64,000 bases of DNA. It comes from Prosthecodimorpha hirschii. GTDB lineage: Bacteria > Pseudomonadota > Alphaproteobacteria > Rhizobiales > Ancalomicrobiaceae. The translations under genes and the position numbers were made by a program. The notes under the pieces are model-generated. The model searched no databases and was not told where the DNA came from. It saw only the letters and a list, made by a program, of their open reading frames with translations. The stretch's first letter is position 1. Every line of letters starts with the position of its first letter. Below are positions 34,342-42,697 of this stretch, in pieces. The stretch lies in NCBI RefSeq assembly GCF_001305515.1, contig NZ_LJYW01000001.1:5813691-5877690 (forward strand). Reading direction: 5' to 3'.

Positions 34342-34818
34342 ATGGCTGCCGATCCCGAAAACACGCTGGTGATGGAGACGACCAAGGGCCGTGTCGTCAT
34401 CGAACTGCGCCCGGACCTCGCGCCCGGCCATGTCGAGCGCATCAAGAAGCTCGCCCGCGAGAAGTTCTACGACGGCATCGTCTTCCACCGCGTGATCGAG
34501 GGCTTCATGGCCCAGACCGGCTGCCCGCGCGGCACCGGCACCGGCGGTTCGAGCTACCCGGACCTCAAGGCCGAGTTCAACACCGAGCCGCATGTGCGCG
34601 GCGTCTGCTCGATGGCCCGGGCCCAGAACCCGAATTCGGCCAACTCGCAGTTCTTCATCTGCTTCGAGGACGCCCGCTTCCTCGACCGTCAGTACACGGT
34701 CTGGGGCAAGGTCACCGAAGGCATGGAGAATGTCGACAAGATCAAGCGCGGCGAGCCCGTCCGCGACCCGGACAAGATCGTGTCGCTGCGCGTCCTGGCC
34801 GACGAAAAGGCCGCCTGA
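34342..34818 (+). CDS. ppiB: Cytoplasmic cyclophilin-type peptidylprolyl isomerase
   Basis: A 158-residue cyclophilin without signal peptide. It has FHRVIEGFMAQTGCPRGTGTGGSS, SMARAQNPNSANSQFFICFEDARFLDRQYTVWG and a standard C-terminal strand. It is closely related in sequence to the exported copy just upstream, indicating a local duplication followed by change of compartment. AAGGATAG precedes the ATG. Terminator-like hairpins lie on both sides, so it may be transcribed alone. Confidence 0.94.
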   Translation: MAADPENTLVMETTKGRVVIELRPDLAPGHVERIKKLAREKFYDGIVFHRVIEGFMAQTGCPRGTGTGGSSYPDLKAEFNTEPHVRGVCSMARAQNPNSANSQFFICFEDARFLDRQYTVWGKVTEGMENVDKIKRGEPVRDPDKIVSLRVLADEKAA

Positions 34819-34845
34819 CGGTCGGATCGTCTGAACTGCAAGCGA

Positions 34846-34890
34846 AGCCCCGTGCCTCGGCTCCGGCCGGCGCGGGGCTGTCGCCGTTTT
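34846..34890 (+). terminator. Possible intrinsic terminator between ppiB and queA
   Basis: AGCCCCG at 34846-34852 pairs with CGGGGCT at 34873-34879. The 20-base intervening sequence is itself GC-rich, and TTTT follows at 34887-34890. It is weaker than a textbook terminator because the loop is long. Confidence 0.5.
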
Positions 34891-34917
34891 GAAGCCCGCA
34901 TGTCCGGGAGTTGAGCC

Positions 34918-36003
34918 CTGCGCGTCGACCTGTTCGATTTCGACCTTCCGGCCGAGCGGATCGCGCTCCGGCCGGCGAGCCCGCGCGAGGCGGCGCGGTT
35001 GATGGTCGTGCGCCCGGACGAGGGCTGCCGGATCGAGGACCGGACCGTCGGCGATCTGCCCGAATTGGTCCGGCCGGGCGATGCGCTGGTCTTCAACGAC
35101 ACGCGGGTGATCCCGGCCGAACTGCACGGCACCCGCATCCGCGACGAGGGCCGCGTCGCCGTCGCCTTCACGCTCCTGAAGCGGGAGGGGGCGGACCGCT
35201 GGCGCGCCTTCGCGCGGCCGGGCAAGCGGTTGAAGGTCGGCGATCGAATCCTCTTCGGCGAACAGGGACGGGCCTGCCTGCTCGGCGAGGTCTGGGCGAC
35301 GGTCGCCGAGAAGGCCGAGGACGGGCAGGTGCTGATCGCCTTCGACCTCGCCGGCCCGGATCTCGACCAGGCCATCCATGCCGTCGGCACCGTGCCGCTG
35401 CCGCCCTACATCTCGTCGAAACGCGCCGCCGACGCGCAGGACCTCGCCGACTACCAGACCGTCTACGCCCGTGCCGAGGGTGCGGTCGCGGCGCCGACCG
35501 CCGGGCTGCATTTCACGCCCGACCTGATCGCGCGGCTCGACGCGGCCGGCGTCGAGCGGCATTTCGTGACGCTGCATGTCGGCGCGGGCACCTTCCTGCC
35601 GGTCAAGGCCGAGGACACCGCCGAGCACCGCATGCATTCCGAATGGGGCACGATCGATGTGGCGACGGCGGACGCGCTCAACGCCGTGCGGGCGCGCGGC
35701 GGGCGGATCGTGGCGGTGGGCACGACCTCGCTCCGGCTCCTGGAAAGCGCGGCCGACGGGGAGGGGCGCATCCAACCCTTCTCGGGCGAGACCGACATCT
35801 TCATCACCCCCGGCAAGCCGATCCGCGCGGTCGACATGCTGATGACCAATTTCCACCTGCCGCGCTCGACCCTGTTCATGCTGGTCTCGGCCTTTGCCGG
35901 GCTCGACTGCATGCGGGCCGCCTATGCGCAGGCGATCGCAACCGGCTATCGCTTCTATTCCTACGGCGATACCTCGCTGCTCTTCAGGGCCACCGGCCGA
36001 TGA
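34918..36003 (+). CDS. queA: tRNA preQ1(34) S-adenosylmethionine ribosyltransferase-isomerase, apparent CTG start
   Basis: QueA transfers and rearranges the ribosyl of AdoMet onto preQ1-modified tRNA to form epoxyqueuosine. The frame carries the complete family N-terminus [19 protein letters not shown] and later landmarks [48 protein letters not shown] and [21 protein letters not shown]. The frame is closed by TGA at 34912-34914, and the only codon matching the family's first Met is CTG at 34918, with GGGAG 7 bases upstream. The next usual start (TTG 34999) would delete 27 conserved residues. Product length from CTG is 361, normal for the family. The stop overlaps the tgt start by ATGA. Confidence 0.93.
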   Translation: MRVDLFDFDLPAERIALRPASPREAARLMVVRPDEGCRIEDRTVGDLPELVRPGDALVFNDTRVIPAELHGTRIRDEGRVAVAFTLLKREGADRWRAFARPGKRLKVGDRILFGEQGRACLLGEVWATVAEKAEDGQVLIAFDLAGPDLDQAIHAVGTVPLPPYISSKRAADAQDLADYQTVYARAEGAVAAPTAGLHFTPDLIARLDAAGVERHFVTLHVGAGTFLPVKAEDTAEHRMHSEWGTIDVATADALNAVRARGGRIVAVGTTSLRLLESAADGEGRIQPFSGETDIFITPGKPIRAVDMLMTNFHLPRSTLFMLVSAFAGLDCMRAAYAQAIATGYRFYSYGDTSLLFRATGR

Positions 36004-37154
36004 CCGCTCCGACTGAACCCGCAGCAGTGCCTGCCTTCGGCTTCCGCCTGATCGCCACCGACGGCATGGCCCGGCGCGGCGAGGTGACGACCGCGCATGG
36101 CGCGATCCGCACGCCGGCCTTCATGCCGGTCGGCACCCAGGCGACGGTGAAGACCATGTATCCCGAGCAGGTGAGGGCGCTCGGCGCCGACATCCTGCTC
36201 GGCAACACCTATCACCTGATGCTGCGCCCGACCGCCGAGCGCGTCGACCGGCTCGGCGGCCTGCACCGCTTCATGAACTGGCCGCACCCGATCCTGACCG
36301 ATTCCGGCGGCTTCCAGGTCATGTCGCTGGCCAAGCTCCGCAAGCTCAACGAGCAGGCGGTCACCTTCCAGAGCCATATCGACGGCAGCCGCCATGTGCT
36401 GTCGCCGGAGCGCAGCCTGGAGATCCAGGGCCTGCTCGGCTCCGACATCCAGATGCAACTCGACGAATGCGTCGCGCTGCCGGCCGAGCGCGCCGAGATC
36501 GAGCGTGCCATGCGGCTGTCGCTGCGCTGGGCCGAACGCTCCAAGGCGGCCTTCTTCGGCAAGCCCGGCCACGGCCTGTTCGCCATCGTGCAGGGCGGCG
36601 ACGACGAGGCGCTGCGTGTGGAATCGGCGCGCGCGCTGACCGCGATCGGTTTCCACGGCTACGCGGTCGGCGGGCTGGCGGTCGGCGAGCCGCAGGACGT
36701 CATGTTGCGCATCCTGTCGGCGACCACGCCCGAACTGCCGGCCGACCGGCCGCGCTACCTGATGGGCGTCGGCACGCCCGACGACATCGTCGAATCGGTC
36801 GGCCGCGGCATCGACATGTTCGATTGCGTCATGCCGACCCGGGCCGGCCGCCACGGCCAGGCCTTCACGCGGCGTGGCAAGGTCAACCTGCGCAATGCCC
36901 GCCACGCCGACGATCCGCGCCCGATCGACGAGGAGTCCACCTGTCCGGCGGCGCGGGACTATTCGCGCGCCTACCTGCACCATCTGGTCAAGGCCGAGGA
37001 GGCGCTCGGCGCCATGCTGCTGACCTGGATCAACCTGTCCTACTACCAGGACCTGATGGCCGGCCTGCGCGCCGCCATCGAGGCCGGCCGGTTCCAGGAC
37101 CACAAGGCCGCCGTCAAGGACGGCTGGGCCCGCGGCGACCTGCCGGCGCTCTGA
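36000..37154 (+). CDS. tgt: tRNA-guanine(34) transglycosylase
   Basis: A 384-residue cytoplasmic TIM-barrel enzyme exchanging the wobble guanine of GUN-anticodon tRNAs for preQ1. It has [16 protein letters not shown], the catalytic-region [13 protein letters not shown] with its active-site Asp, FAIVQGG, the second catalytic Asp in [18 protein letters not shown] and the zinc-site region around [17 protein letters not shown]. It is translationally coupled to queA (ATGA overlap), the two acting consecutively in queuosine synthesis. Confidence 0.97.
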   Translation: MTAPTEPAAVPAFGFRLIATDGMARRGEVTTAHGAIRTPAFMPVGTQATVKTMYPEQVRALGADILLGNTYHLMLRPTAERVDRLGGLHRFMNWPHPILTDSGGFQVMSLAKLRKLNEQAVTFQSHIDGSRHVLSPERSLEIQGLLGSDIQMQLDECVALPAERAEIERAMRLSLRWAERSKAAFFGKPGHGLFAIVQGGDDEALRVESARALTAIGFHGYAVGGLAVGEPQDVMLRILSATTPELPADRPRYLMGVGTPDDIVESVGRGIDMFDCVMPTRAGRHGQAFTRRGKVNLRNARHADDPRPIDEESTCPAARDYSRAYLHHLVKAEEALGAMLLTWINLSYYQDLMAGLRAAIEAGRFQDHKAAVKDGWARGDLPAL

Positions 37155-37187
37155 ACCGGCTATCCCGCTTCATCTTCAACACCGATT

Positions 37188-37219
37188 GCCGTCGCCGGGC
37201 CGCGCGCCCGGGCGACGGC
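37188..37219 (+). terminator. Strong hairpin after tgt, no T-run
   Basis: A long GC-rich inverted repeat, about 12 bp with one bulged base (GCCGTCGCC-GGG against CCCGGGCGACGGC), begins 34 bases after the tgt stop. No U-tract follows. It may slow or end transcription with Rho, or protect the 3' end. Confidence 0.5.
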
Positions 37220-37265
37220 GCATGCGCGTTCGGTGGCCGCGCCGTCGCTGCGGTGCAGCACAACT

Positions 37266-37280
37266 AAGGTCAAATACCTT
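37266..37280. promoter_or_regulatory. Palindrome upstream of the second acid-catabolism operon
   Basis: AAGGTCAAATACCTT is an inverted repeat (AAGGT/ACCTT, 5-base spacer) in a short AT-rich patch about 100 bases before the FAD-dehydrogenase gene. TTGACG follows at 37293. Position and form fit an operator for the GntR/FCD regulator encoded in the same operon (41992-42693); this is inference. Confidence 0.5.
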
Positions 37281-37372
37281 ACATACAAGCCGTTGACGGA
37301 TCGGCCGGCGGGGTGCCACTCTCCCGATGTCCGGCGGGCCTGCCGGACGCCGATCCAGCCGCGAGCCCAGAC

Positions 37373-38779
37373 GTGACCATCGTCGTCCCCGAACCCCGCC
37401 CCGCTCTCGACCCGGCGCTCGTCGAAGCGCTGAAGGCCTTGCTCGGAAACCGGTTTTCCATGTCGTCCGCGGATCGCGAGAGCCACGGCCGCGGCGAATC
37501 CTGGCACCCGGGCGAACCGCCGGACGGGGTCTGCCGCGCGGTCTCGACCGAGGAGGTCGCCGCGATCGTCCGTCTTGCGGCGCAGCACAGGACCCCGATC
37601 GTCGCCTTCGGGGCCGGCACCTCGCTCGAGGGCCATGTCGGCGCGACCCGGGGCGGCCTGTCGATCGACCTCGCGGGCATGAACCGCATCCTGGCGGTCC
37701 GGCCGGACGATCTCGACGCCACCGTCGAGGCCGGCGTGACGCGCCAGCAGTTGAACACCCATCTGCGCGATGCCGGGCTGTTCTTCCCGGTCGATCCCGG
37801 TTCCGAGGCGACGCTCGGCGGCATGGCGGCGACGCGCGCTTCCGGCACCAATGCGGTCCGCTACGGCACGATGCGCGAGAATGTCGTGCAGCTGACCGCC
37901 GTGATGGCGGACGGCCGCATCGTGCGCACCGGAGGGCGGGCGCGCAAATCCTCCGCCGGCTACGACCTGACCCGGCTGCTGGTCGGCTCGGAAGGCACGC
38001 TCGGCATCATCACCGAACTGACGGTGCGCCTCTACGGCATCCCCGAGGCGATCTCGGCGGCGACCTGCCGCTTCGACGACATCGCCGACGCGGTCCAGAC
38101 CGTGACCACGCTGATCCAGTGCGGCATCCCGGTCAGCCGGGTCGAACTGCTCGACGGCAACACGATGGCGGCGGTCAACCGGCACTTCAAGGCGGCCTTC
38201 GCCGAGGTGCCGACGCTGTTCTTCGAGTTCCAGGGCACCCGTGCCGGCGTCGACGAGCAGGCCGCCCAGGTCGAGGAGATCGCCCGCGACCATGGCGGCG
38301 CCGGCTTCGAATGGGCTTCCGGCCAGGAGGCTTTGAACCGGCTCTGGCATGTCCGCCACAATGTCCATTACGCCATCCAGGGCATGCGCCCGGGCGCGCG
38401 CGTCTGGAGCACCGATGTCTGCGTGCCGATCTCGCGCCTGACCGAACTGGTCCGCGCCACCCGCGACGACGTGGCCGGGGCGAGCTTCTTCGTCGCCACC
38501 GTCGGCCATGTCGGCGACGGCAACTTCCATCTCGGCCTGGTCATCGATCCGGCCGATCCGGCGGAACTCGCCGAGGCCGAGGCGCTCAACGACCGCCTGG
38601 TCCGCCGCGCCATCGCCATGGAGGGCACCGCGACCGGCGAGCACGGCGTCGGCTCGGGCAAGCGCAAGTTCATGACCCTGGAGCACGGGGAGGGGATCGC
38701 GGTGATGCGCGCCATCAAGCAGGCGCTGGATCCGCTCGGCATCCTCAACCCCGGCAAGGTTCTGCCGGACCCGGCCTGA
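37373..38779 (+). CDS. FAD-linked 2-hydroxyacid dehydrogenase (D-lactate dehydrogenase / GlcD-like)
   Basis: About 468 residues with an N-terminal FAD-binding PCMH domain (about 30-215: PIVAFGAGTSLEGHVGATRG and GLFFPVDPGSEATLGGM) and a C-terminal FAD-oxidase domain. The latter contains VGHVGDGNFHLGL, with metal-ligand His residues, and EGTATGEHGVGSGKRKFM. Family members oxidise D-lactate, glycolate or other 2-hydroxyacids and pass electrons to the respiratory chain. The start is uncertain: GTG at 37373 gives a natural-looking N-terminus, and GTG at 37313 adds 20 residues. It is first in the operon with tctCBA, gntR and a lyase. Confidence 0.9.
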   Translation: MTIVVPEPRPALDPALVEALKALLGNRFSMSSADRESHGRGESWHPGEPPDGVCRAVSTEEVAAIVRLAAQHRTPIVAFGAGTSLEGHVGATRGGLSIDLAGMNRILAVRPDDLDATVEAGVTRQQLNTHLRDAGLFFPVDPGSEATLGGMAATRASGTNAVRYGTMRENVVQLTAVMADGRIVRTGGRARKSSAGYDLTRLLVGSEGTLGIITELTVRLYGIPEAISAATCRFDDIADAVQTVTTLIQCGIPVSRVELLDGNTMAAVNRHFKAAFAEVPTLFFEFQGTRAGVDEQAAQVEEIARDHGGAGFEWASGQEALNRLWHVRHNVHYAIQGMRPGARVWSTDVCVPISRLTELVRATRDDVAGASFFVATVGHVGDGNFHLGLVIDPADPAELAEAEALNDRLVRRAIAMEGTATGEHGVGSGKRKFMTLEHGEGIAVMRAIKQALDPLGILNPGKVLPDPA

Positions 38780-38892
38780 TCGGGACGGCCTGCCGCGTCC
38801 GGCCCGACCGGAGGGCCGCGGACGGAAATGCCCCGAAGCCGCGGAAACATGCGGCCGGCACCTTTCAACGACACTGGGAACGGAGGAAACCC

Positions 38893-39897
38893 ATGACCAC
38901 CCTGAACGTCTCTCCCCTGACCTTCGGACGCCGCACCCTGCTCGCCGCGCTGGCCGGTGCCGCCGTGCTCGCCGCCGCCGGCCCGGCCGCGGCTCAGACC
39001 TGGCCGAACCGGCCGATCACCATGATCGTGCCCTGGGGCGCGGGCGGCGGCACCGACGCGACCGCGCGCATGATCGCCTCGCTTCTGGAAAAGCAGCTCG
39101 GCGTGCCGGTCCCGGTCGTCAACCGCACCGGCGGCTCCGGCGTGGTCGGCCATCAGGCGATCGCCTCGGCCGAGCCGGACGGCTACACCATCGGCATCGC
39201 CACGCTGGAGATCGGCGGCATGCATCACCAGGGCCTGACCGCCCTGACGCATGAGGCCTACGAGCCGATCGGCCTCTACAATTCCGACCCGGCTGCGATC
39301 TTCGTGCGCGCCGACAGCCCCTACAAGACCGCCAAGGATCTGGTCGACGCGGTCGCCAAGAGCTCCGACCGCCAGTTCAAGGCCTCGGGCAGCGCGCAGG
39401 GCGGGGTCAACCACCTGGCGCTTGCCGGTCTCCTGAAGGCCGCCGGCATTCCGACCGCGCGCGTCGCCTGGGTGCCGAGCGAAGGTGCGGCGCCGGGCCT
39501 GCAGGATCTCGCCGCCGGCGGCGTGCAGATCGCCACCGCCTCGCTGCCCGAAGCCGCCGCGCTGATGGCGGCCGGCCGCATCCGTCCGCTCGCCATCCTG
39601 GCGCCGAAGCGCGACGCCGCGGCGCCGGACGTGCCGACCCTGCAGGAGGCGGCGGGCCTCGCCTGGTCGATGGGCTCCTGGCGCGGCATCGTCGCCCCGA
39701 AGGGCACGCCGGCCCCGGTCGTCGCCCGCCTGCAGGCCGAGGTCGGCAAGGCGGTCGAGACCGCCGACTATCTGAACTTCATGAAGTCGAAGGGCTACGC
39801 GACCGGCTGGACCCCCGGCGAGGGCTTCCGCGCCTTCATGGTCGCCAACGACAAGAATCTCGGCGAGACCCTGACCGAGGTCGGCCTGAAGAAGTGA
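38893..39897 (+). CDS. tctC: Tripartite tricarboxylate transporter substrate-binding protein (Bug family)
   Basis: A 334-residue periplasmic receptor. The signal peptide (RRTLLAALAGAAVLAAAG, cleavage near AAAQ/TWP) is followed by WPNRPITMIVPWGAGGGTDA, the family carboxylate loop, then SAEPDGYTIGIATLEIGG. Ligand unknown. GGAGGAAA precedes the ATG at 38893. It is only moderately similar to the TctC at 5821, so the two systems likely take different acids. Confidence 0.94.
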   Translation: MTTLNVSPLTFGRRTLLAALAGAAVLAAAGPAAAQTWPNRPITMIVPWGAGGGTDATARMIASLLEKQLGVPVPVVNRTGGSGVVGHQAIASAEPDGYTIGIATLEIGGMHHQGLTALTHEAYEPIGLYNSDPAAIFVRADSPYKTAKDLVDAVAKSSDRQFKASGSAQGGVNHLALAGLLKAAGIPTARVAWVPSEGAAPGLQDLAAGGVQIATASLPEAAALMAAGRIRPLAILAPKRDAAAPDVPTLQEAAGLAWSMGSWRGIVAPKGTPAPVVARLQAEVGKAVETADYLNFMKSKGYATGWTPGEGFRAFMVANDKNLGETLTEVGLKK

Positions 39898-39998
39898 CCC
39901 CACGGGCGGGACGTGCCGGTCCGGGATGGCCTCGCCGCCGTCCCGGGCCGACCGCCGTCGCTGCCGCCCGTCGCGATCCGATCCCCCGGGGGACCCTC

Positions 39999-40475
39999 AT
40001 GAAAATCCACGACACGATCCTCGGGCTGATCTTCGCCCTGATCGGGGTGGCCGTGCTGGTCACGGTCTCCGGCTATCCGAAGATGCCCGGCCAGGATGTC
40101 GGCCCGGCGGTGTTTCCCGGCACGGCCGGGGCGCTTCTGACGGTGTTCGGGCTGATGCTGTTCGTCAAGGGACGGCTGGCGCCGGCGCGCATGCGCGGGC
40201 TGGTCGAGGTCGGCCCCTGGGTCGCCTCGCCGCGCCATATCCTGGCCGGCCTCGCCACGCTCGGCGGCATCCTGGCCTATACGATGCTCGCCAACCGGCT
40301 CGGATTCCTGATCGTCGTGCCGCCGCTGATGTTCGTCTGGCATCTGACGCTCGGCATCCGCTGGCCGACGGCGCTGGTCTCGGCCCTGCTCACCACGGCG
40401 ATCATGTGGGGGCTCTTCTACAAGGTCCTCGGCGTGCCACTGCCCTGGGGTCTCCTCACCCGCTACGCCTTCTGA
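39999..40475 (+). CDS. tctB: Tripartite tricarboxylate transporter, small permease TctB
   Basis: 158 residues and four membrane spans. It has the TctB landmark FALIGVAVLVTVSGYPKMPG, DVGPAVFPGTAGALLTVFG and a C-terminal span ending in KVLGVPLPWG, typical of the family. The ATG at 39999 has GGGGGA upstream; the open frame before it is Arg/Pro-rich and not family-like. It sits between tctC and tctA. Confidence 0.92.
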   Translation: MKIHDTILGLIFALIGVAVLVTVSGYPKMPGQDVGPAVFPGTAGALLTVFGLMLFVKGRLAPARMRGLVEVGPWVASPRHILAGLATLGGILAYTMLANRLGFLIVVPPLMFVWHLTLGIRWPTALVSALLTTAIMWGLFYKVLGVPLPWGLLTRYAF

Positions 40476-40486
40476 AGGGGGCCGCC

Positions 40487-41992
40487 ATGGACGCCGTCGT
40501 CACCGCCTTCGGGATGGTCTTCAACACCGAAACCCTCCTGATCATCGCCGCCTCCTCGATCTACGGCCTGTTCGTCGGCGCCGTGCCGGGCTTGACCGCC
40601 ACCATGGCGCTGGCGCTGCTGGTGCCGCTGACCTTCTTCATGGACCCGATCCCGGCGCTCGCCGCCATGGTCACGACCAGCGCCATGGCGATCTTCGCCG
40701 GCGACATTCCCGGCTGCCTGCTGCGCATGCCCGGCACCGCCGCCTCGGCCGCCTATACGGACGAATCCTTCGCCATGTCGCGCAACGGCCATGCCGACAC
40801 CGCGCTCGGCGCCGGCCTCGTCTTCTCGGCCATCGGCGGCCTGTTCGGCACCGTCGTGCTGATCGCCTGCGCGCCGATCCTGGCCGAATTCGCCCTCAAC
40901 TTCACCTCCTTCGAGTATTTCTGGCTGATCCTGCTCGGCATCACCTGCGCGATCGCCATCTCGTCCGACCGGCCGCTCAAGGGCGGCATCATGCTGGTGC
41001 TCGGCTTCCTGGTCGCCTCGGTGGGATTGAGCAATCCGGCCGCCTTCCCGCGCTTCACCGGCGGCAACACCGACCTGATGGGCGGCATCGGCTTCCTGCC
41101 GCTCTTGATCGGCATGTTCGCGACCTCGGAGATCATCCGCTACGCGCTCGACACCAAGGCCCGGCCGCCGATCATCGACCAGCCGATCGTCAATGTCTTC
41201 GCCGGCATGTGGCGGCTGACCGTCAAGTATCCGGTCCAGATCGTCCGCGGCAGCGTGCTCGGCACCGTCGTCGGCGCCCTGCCGGGGGCGGGCTCGGACA
41301 TCGCCGCCTGGATGAGCTATGCGGTCTCCAAGAAATTCTCCAAGGAACCGGAGAAGTTCGGCACCGGCCATGTCGAGGGCATCGTCGAATCCGGCGCGGC
41401 CAACAACAGCGCGCTCGCCGGCGCCTGGATCCCGGCGCTGGTTTTCGGCATTCCGGGTGACACGCTGACCGCGATCGTGATCGGCGTGCTCTACATGAAG
41501 AACCTCAATCCCGGCCCGACGCTGTTCACGACCAATCCGCAGAACATCTACGCGATCTACATCCTGTTCATCTTCGCCAACCTGATCATGGTGCCGTTCG
41601 GCTGGGCCACGATCAAGGTCGCCAAGCGCATCCTGGCGGTGCCGCGCGCCATCCTGATGCCCGTCATCCTGCTCTTCTGCATCGTCGGCTCCTTCGCGAT
41701 GAACAATGCGGCCTTCGATATCGGCATCATGCTGGTCGCCGGCTTCGTCGCCTATATCCTGGAGGAGAACGACTTCCCCGTCGCACCGGCCATCCTGGGC
41801 GTGGTGCTCGGTCCGATGCTGGAGGAGAACCTGGTCAAGTCGATGATCAAGTCCGACGGCCATGTCGCCGACTTCTTCGAACGCCCGATCGCCGGCGTGC
41901 TCGGGGTTGCGACGCTCGTCGTCTGGACCTGGCCGTTCCTGCGCATCGCCATCGGCCGCCTGCGCGCGCGCCAGCCGCGATCGGCCGCCTGA
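40487..41992 (+). CDS. tctA: Tripartite tricarboxylate transporter, large permease TctA
   Basis: A 501-residue polytopic permease with the TctA repeats YGLFVGAVPGLTATMALALLV and SVLGTVVGALPGAGSDIAAW. The conserved loop AGDIPGCLLRMPGTAASAAY replaces the more usual G-G-S-T motif seen in the first TctA of this window. About 11-12 spans. AAGGGGG precedes the ATG. Its stop overlaps the gntR start (TGATG). Confidence 0.94.
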   Translation: MDAVVTAFGMVFNTETLLIIAASSIYGLFVGAVPGLTATMALALLVPLTFFMDPIPALAAMVTTSAMAIFAGDIPGCLLRMPGTAASAAYTDESFAMSRNGHADTALGAGLVFSAIGGLFGTVVLIACAPILAEFALNFTSFEYFWLILLGITCAIAISSDRPLKGGIMLVLGFLVASVGLSNPAAFPRFTGGNTDLMGGIGFLPLLIGMFATSEIIRYALDTKARPPIIDQPIVNVFAGMWRLTVKYPVQIVRGSVLGTVVGALPGAGSDIAAWMSYAVSKKFSKEPEKFGTGHVEGIVESGAANNSALAGAWIPALVFGIPGDTLTAIVIGVLYMKNLNPGPTLFTTNPQNIYAIYILFIFANLIMVPFGWATIKVAKRILAVPRAILMPVILLFCIVGSFAMNNAAFDIGIMLVAGFVAYILEENDFPVAPAILGVVLGPMLEENLVKSMIKSDGHVADFFERPIAGVLGVATLVVWTWPFLRIAIGRLRARQPRSAA

Positions 41993-42693
41993 TGCCCGAC
42001 CTGAGGATCGAGGCGCCCCGGTCCTTGACCGCCATGATCATCGATCGCCTGGAGCGGGCGATCGTGGAGGGCGAGTTCGGGCTCGGCGCGATGATCTCGG
42101 AGGAGACGCTGGCCAAGTCCTTCGGGGTCAGCCGCACGCCGGTGCGCGATGCGCTGGCGGCGCTGGCCGGGACAGGGCTGGTGGTGATCCTCAACAAGAA
42201 GGGCAGCTTCGTCTTCCAGCCGACCATCGAGGATACGGCGATCCTGTGCGAGTACCGCACCATCCTGGAGATCCAGGCCGTGCGGCTCTGCCATGCGCGG
42301 GCCCGGACGGAGGCCCTGGCGTCCTGGCGCGAGGCGATCGCCGAGATGGACCGCGCCTCCACCGACGATGCCGTCGCCTATGGCCGCGCCGACAGCCGCT
42401 TCCATCGTGCGCTGTTCGACCATTGCGGCAATGCCTATCTGGCCGATGCCTACCGGCTCGCCGCCGGCAAGGTGGCGGCCTTGCGCACCCACCTGACCGC
42501 GCGTTCGCGCCCGCGCCGCGACACCTCCTACGAGGAGCATCGGGCGATGGCCGACCTGTTCGAGGCCGGCGACATCCCGGCGCTCGAGACGCTGCTCGCC
42601 GAACATATCGACCGGACCCGCAAGGTCTATTGGGAGGCGCTGGCCGAGCCGGCCGCGCCGGTCCGTCCGGCCCTGACCCTGAAGGAGACATGA
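41992..42693 (+). CDS. GntR family transcriptional regulator (FCD/FadR-type)
   Basis: A 233-residue regulator. The winged helix at about 8-75 has LGAMISEETLAKSFGVSRT and VRDALAALAGTGLVVILNKKGSF. An FCD ligand-binding domain follows, with FHRALFDHCGNAYLADAYRLA and an EEHRAMADLFEAGD segment whose His is a probable metal ligand. It is clearly paralogous to the regulator at 16820. Being inside the operon it probably gives feedback control, perhaps through the palindrome at 37266. Confidence 0.92.
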   Translation: MPDLRIEAPRSLTAMIIDRLERAIVEGEFGLGAMISEETLAKSFGVSRTPVRDALAALAGTGLVVILNKKGSFVFQPTIEDTAILCEYRTILEIQAVRLCHARARTEALASWREAIAEMDRASTDDAVAYGRADSRFHRALFDHCGNAYLADAYRLAAGKVAALRTHLTARSRPRRDTSYEEHRAMADLFEAGDIPALETLLAEHIDRTRKVYWEALAEPAAPVRPALTLKET

Positions 42694-42697
42694 CGCC

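Noticed and set aside
33424-35856. 810-residue minus-strand open frame
   Set aside because: Antisense to coaD, two cyclophilins and queA; composition artefact.
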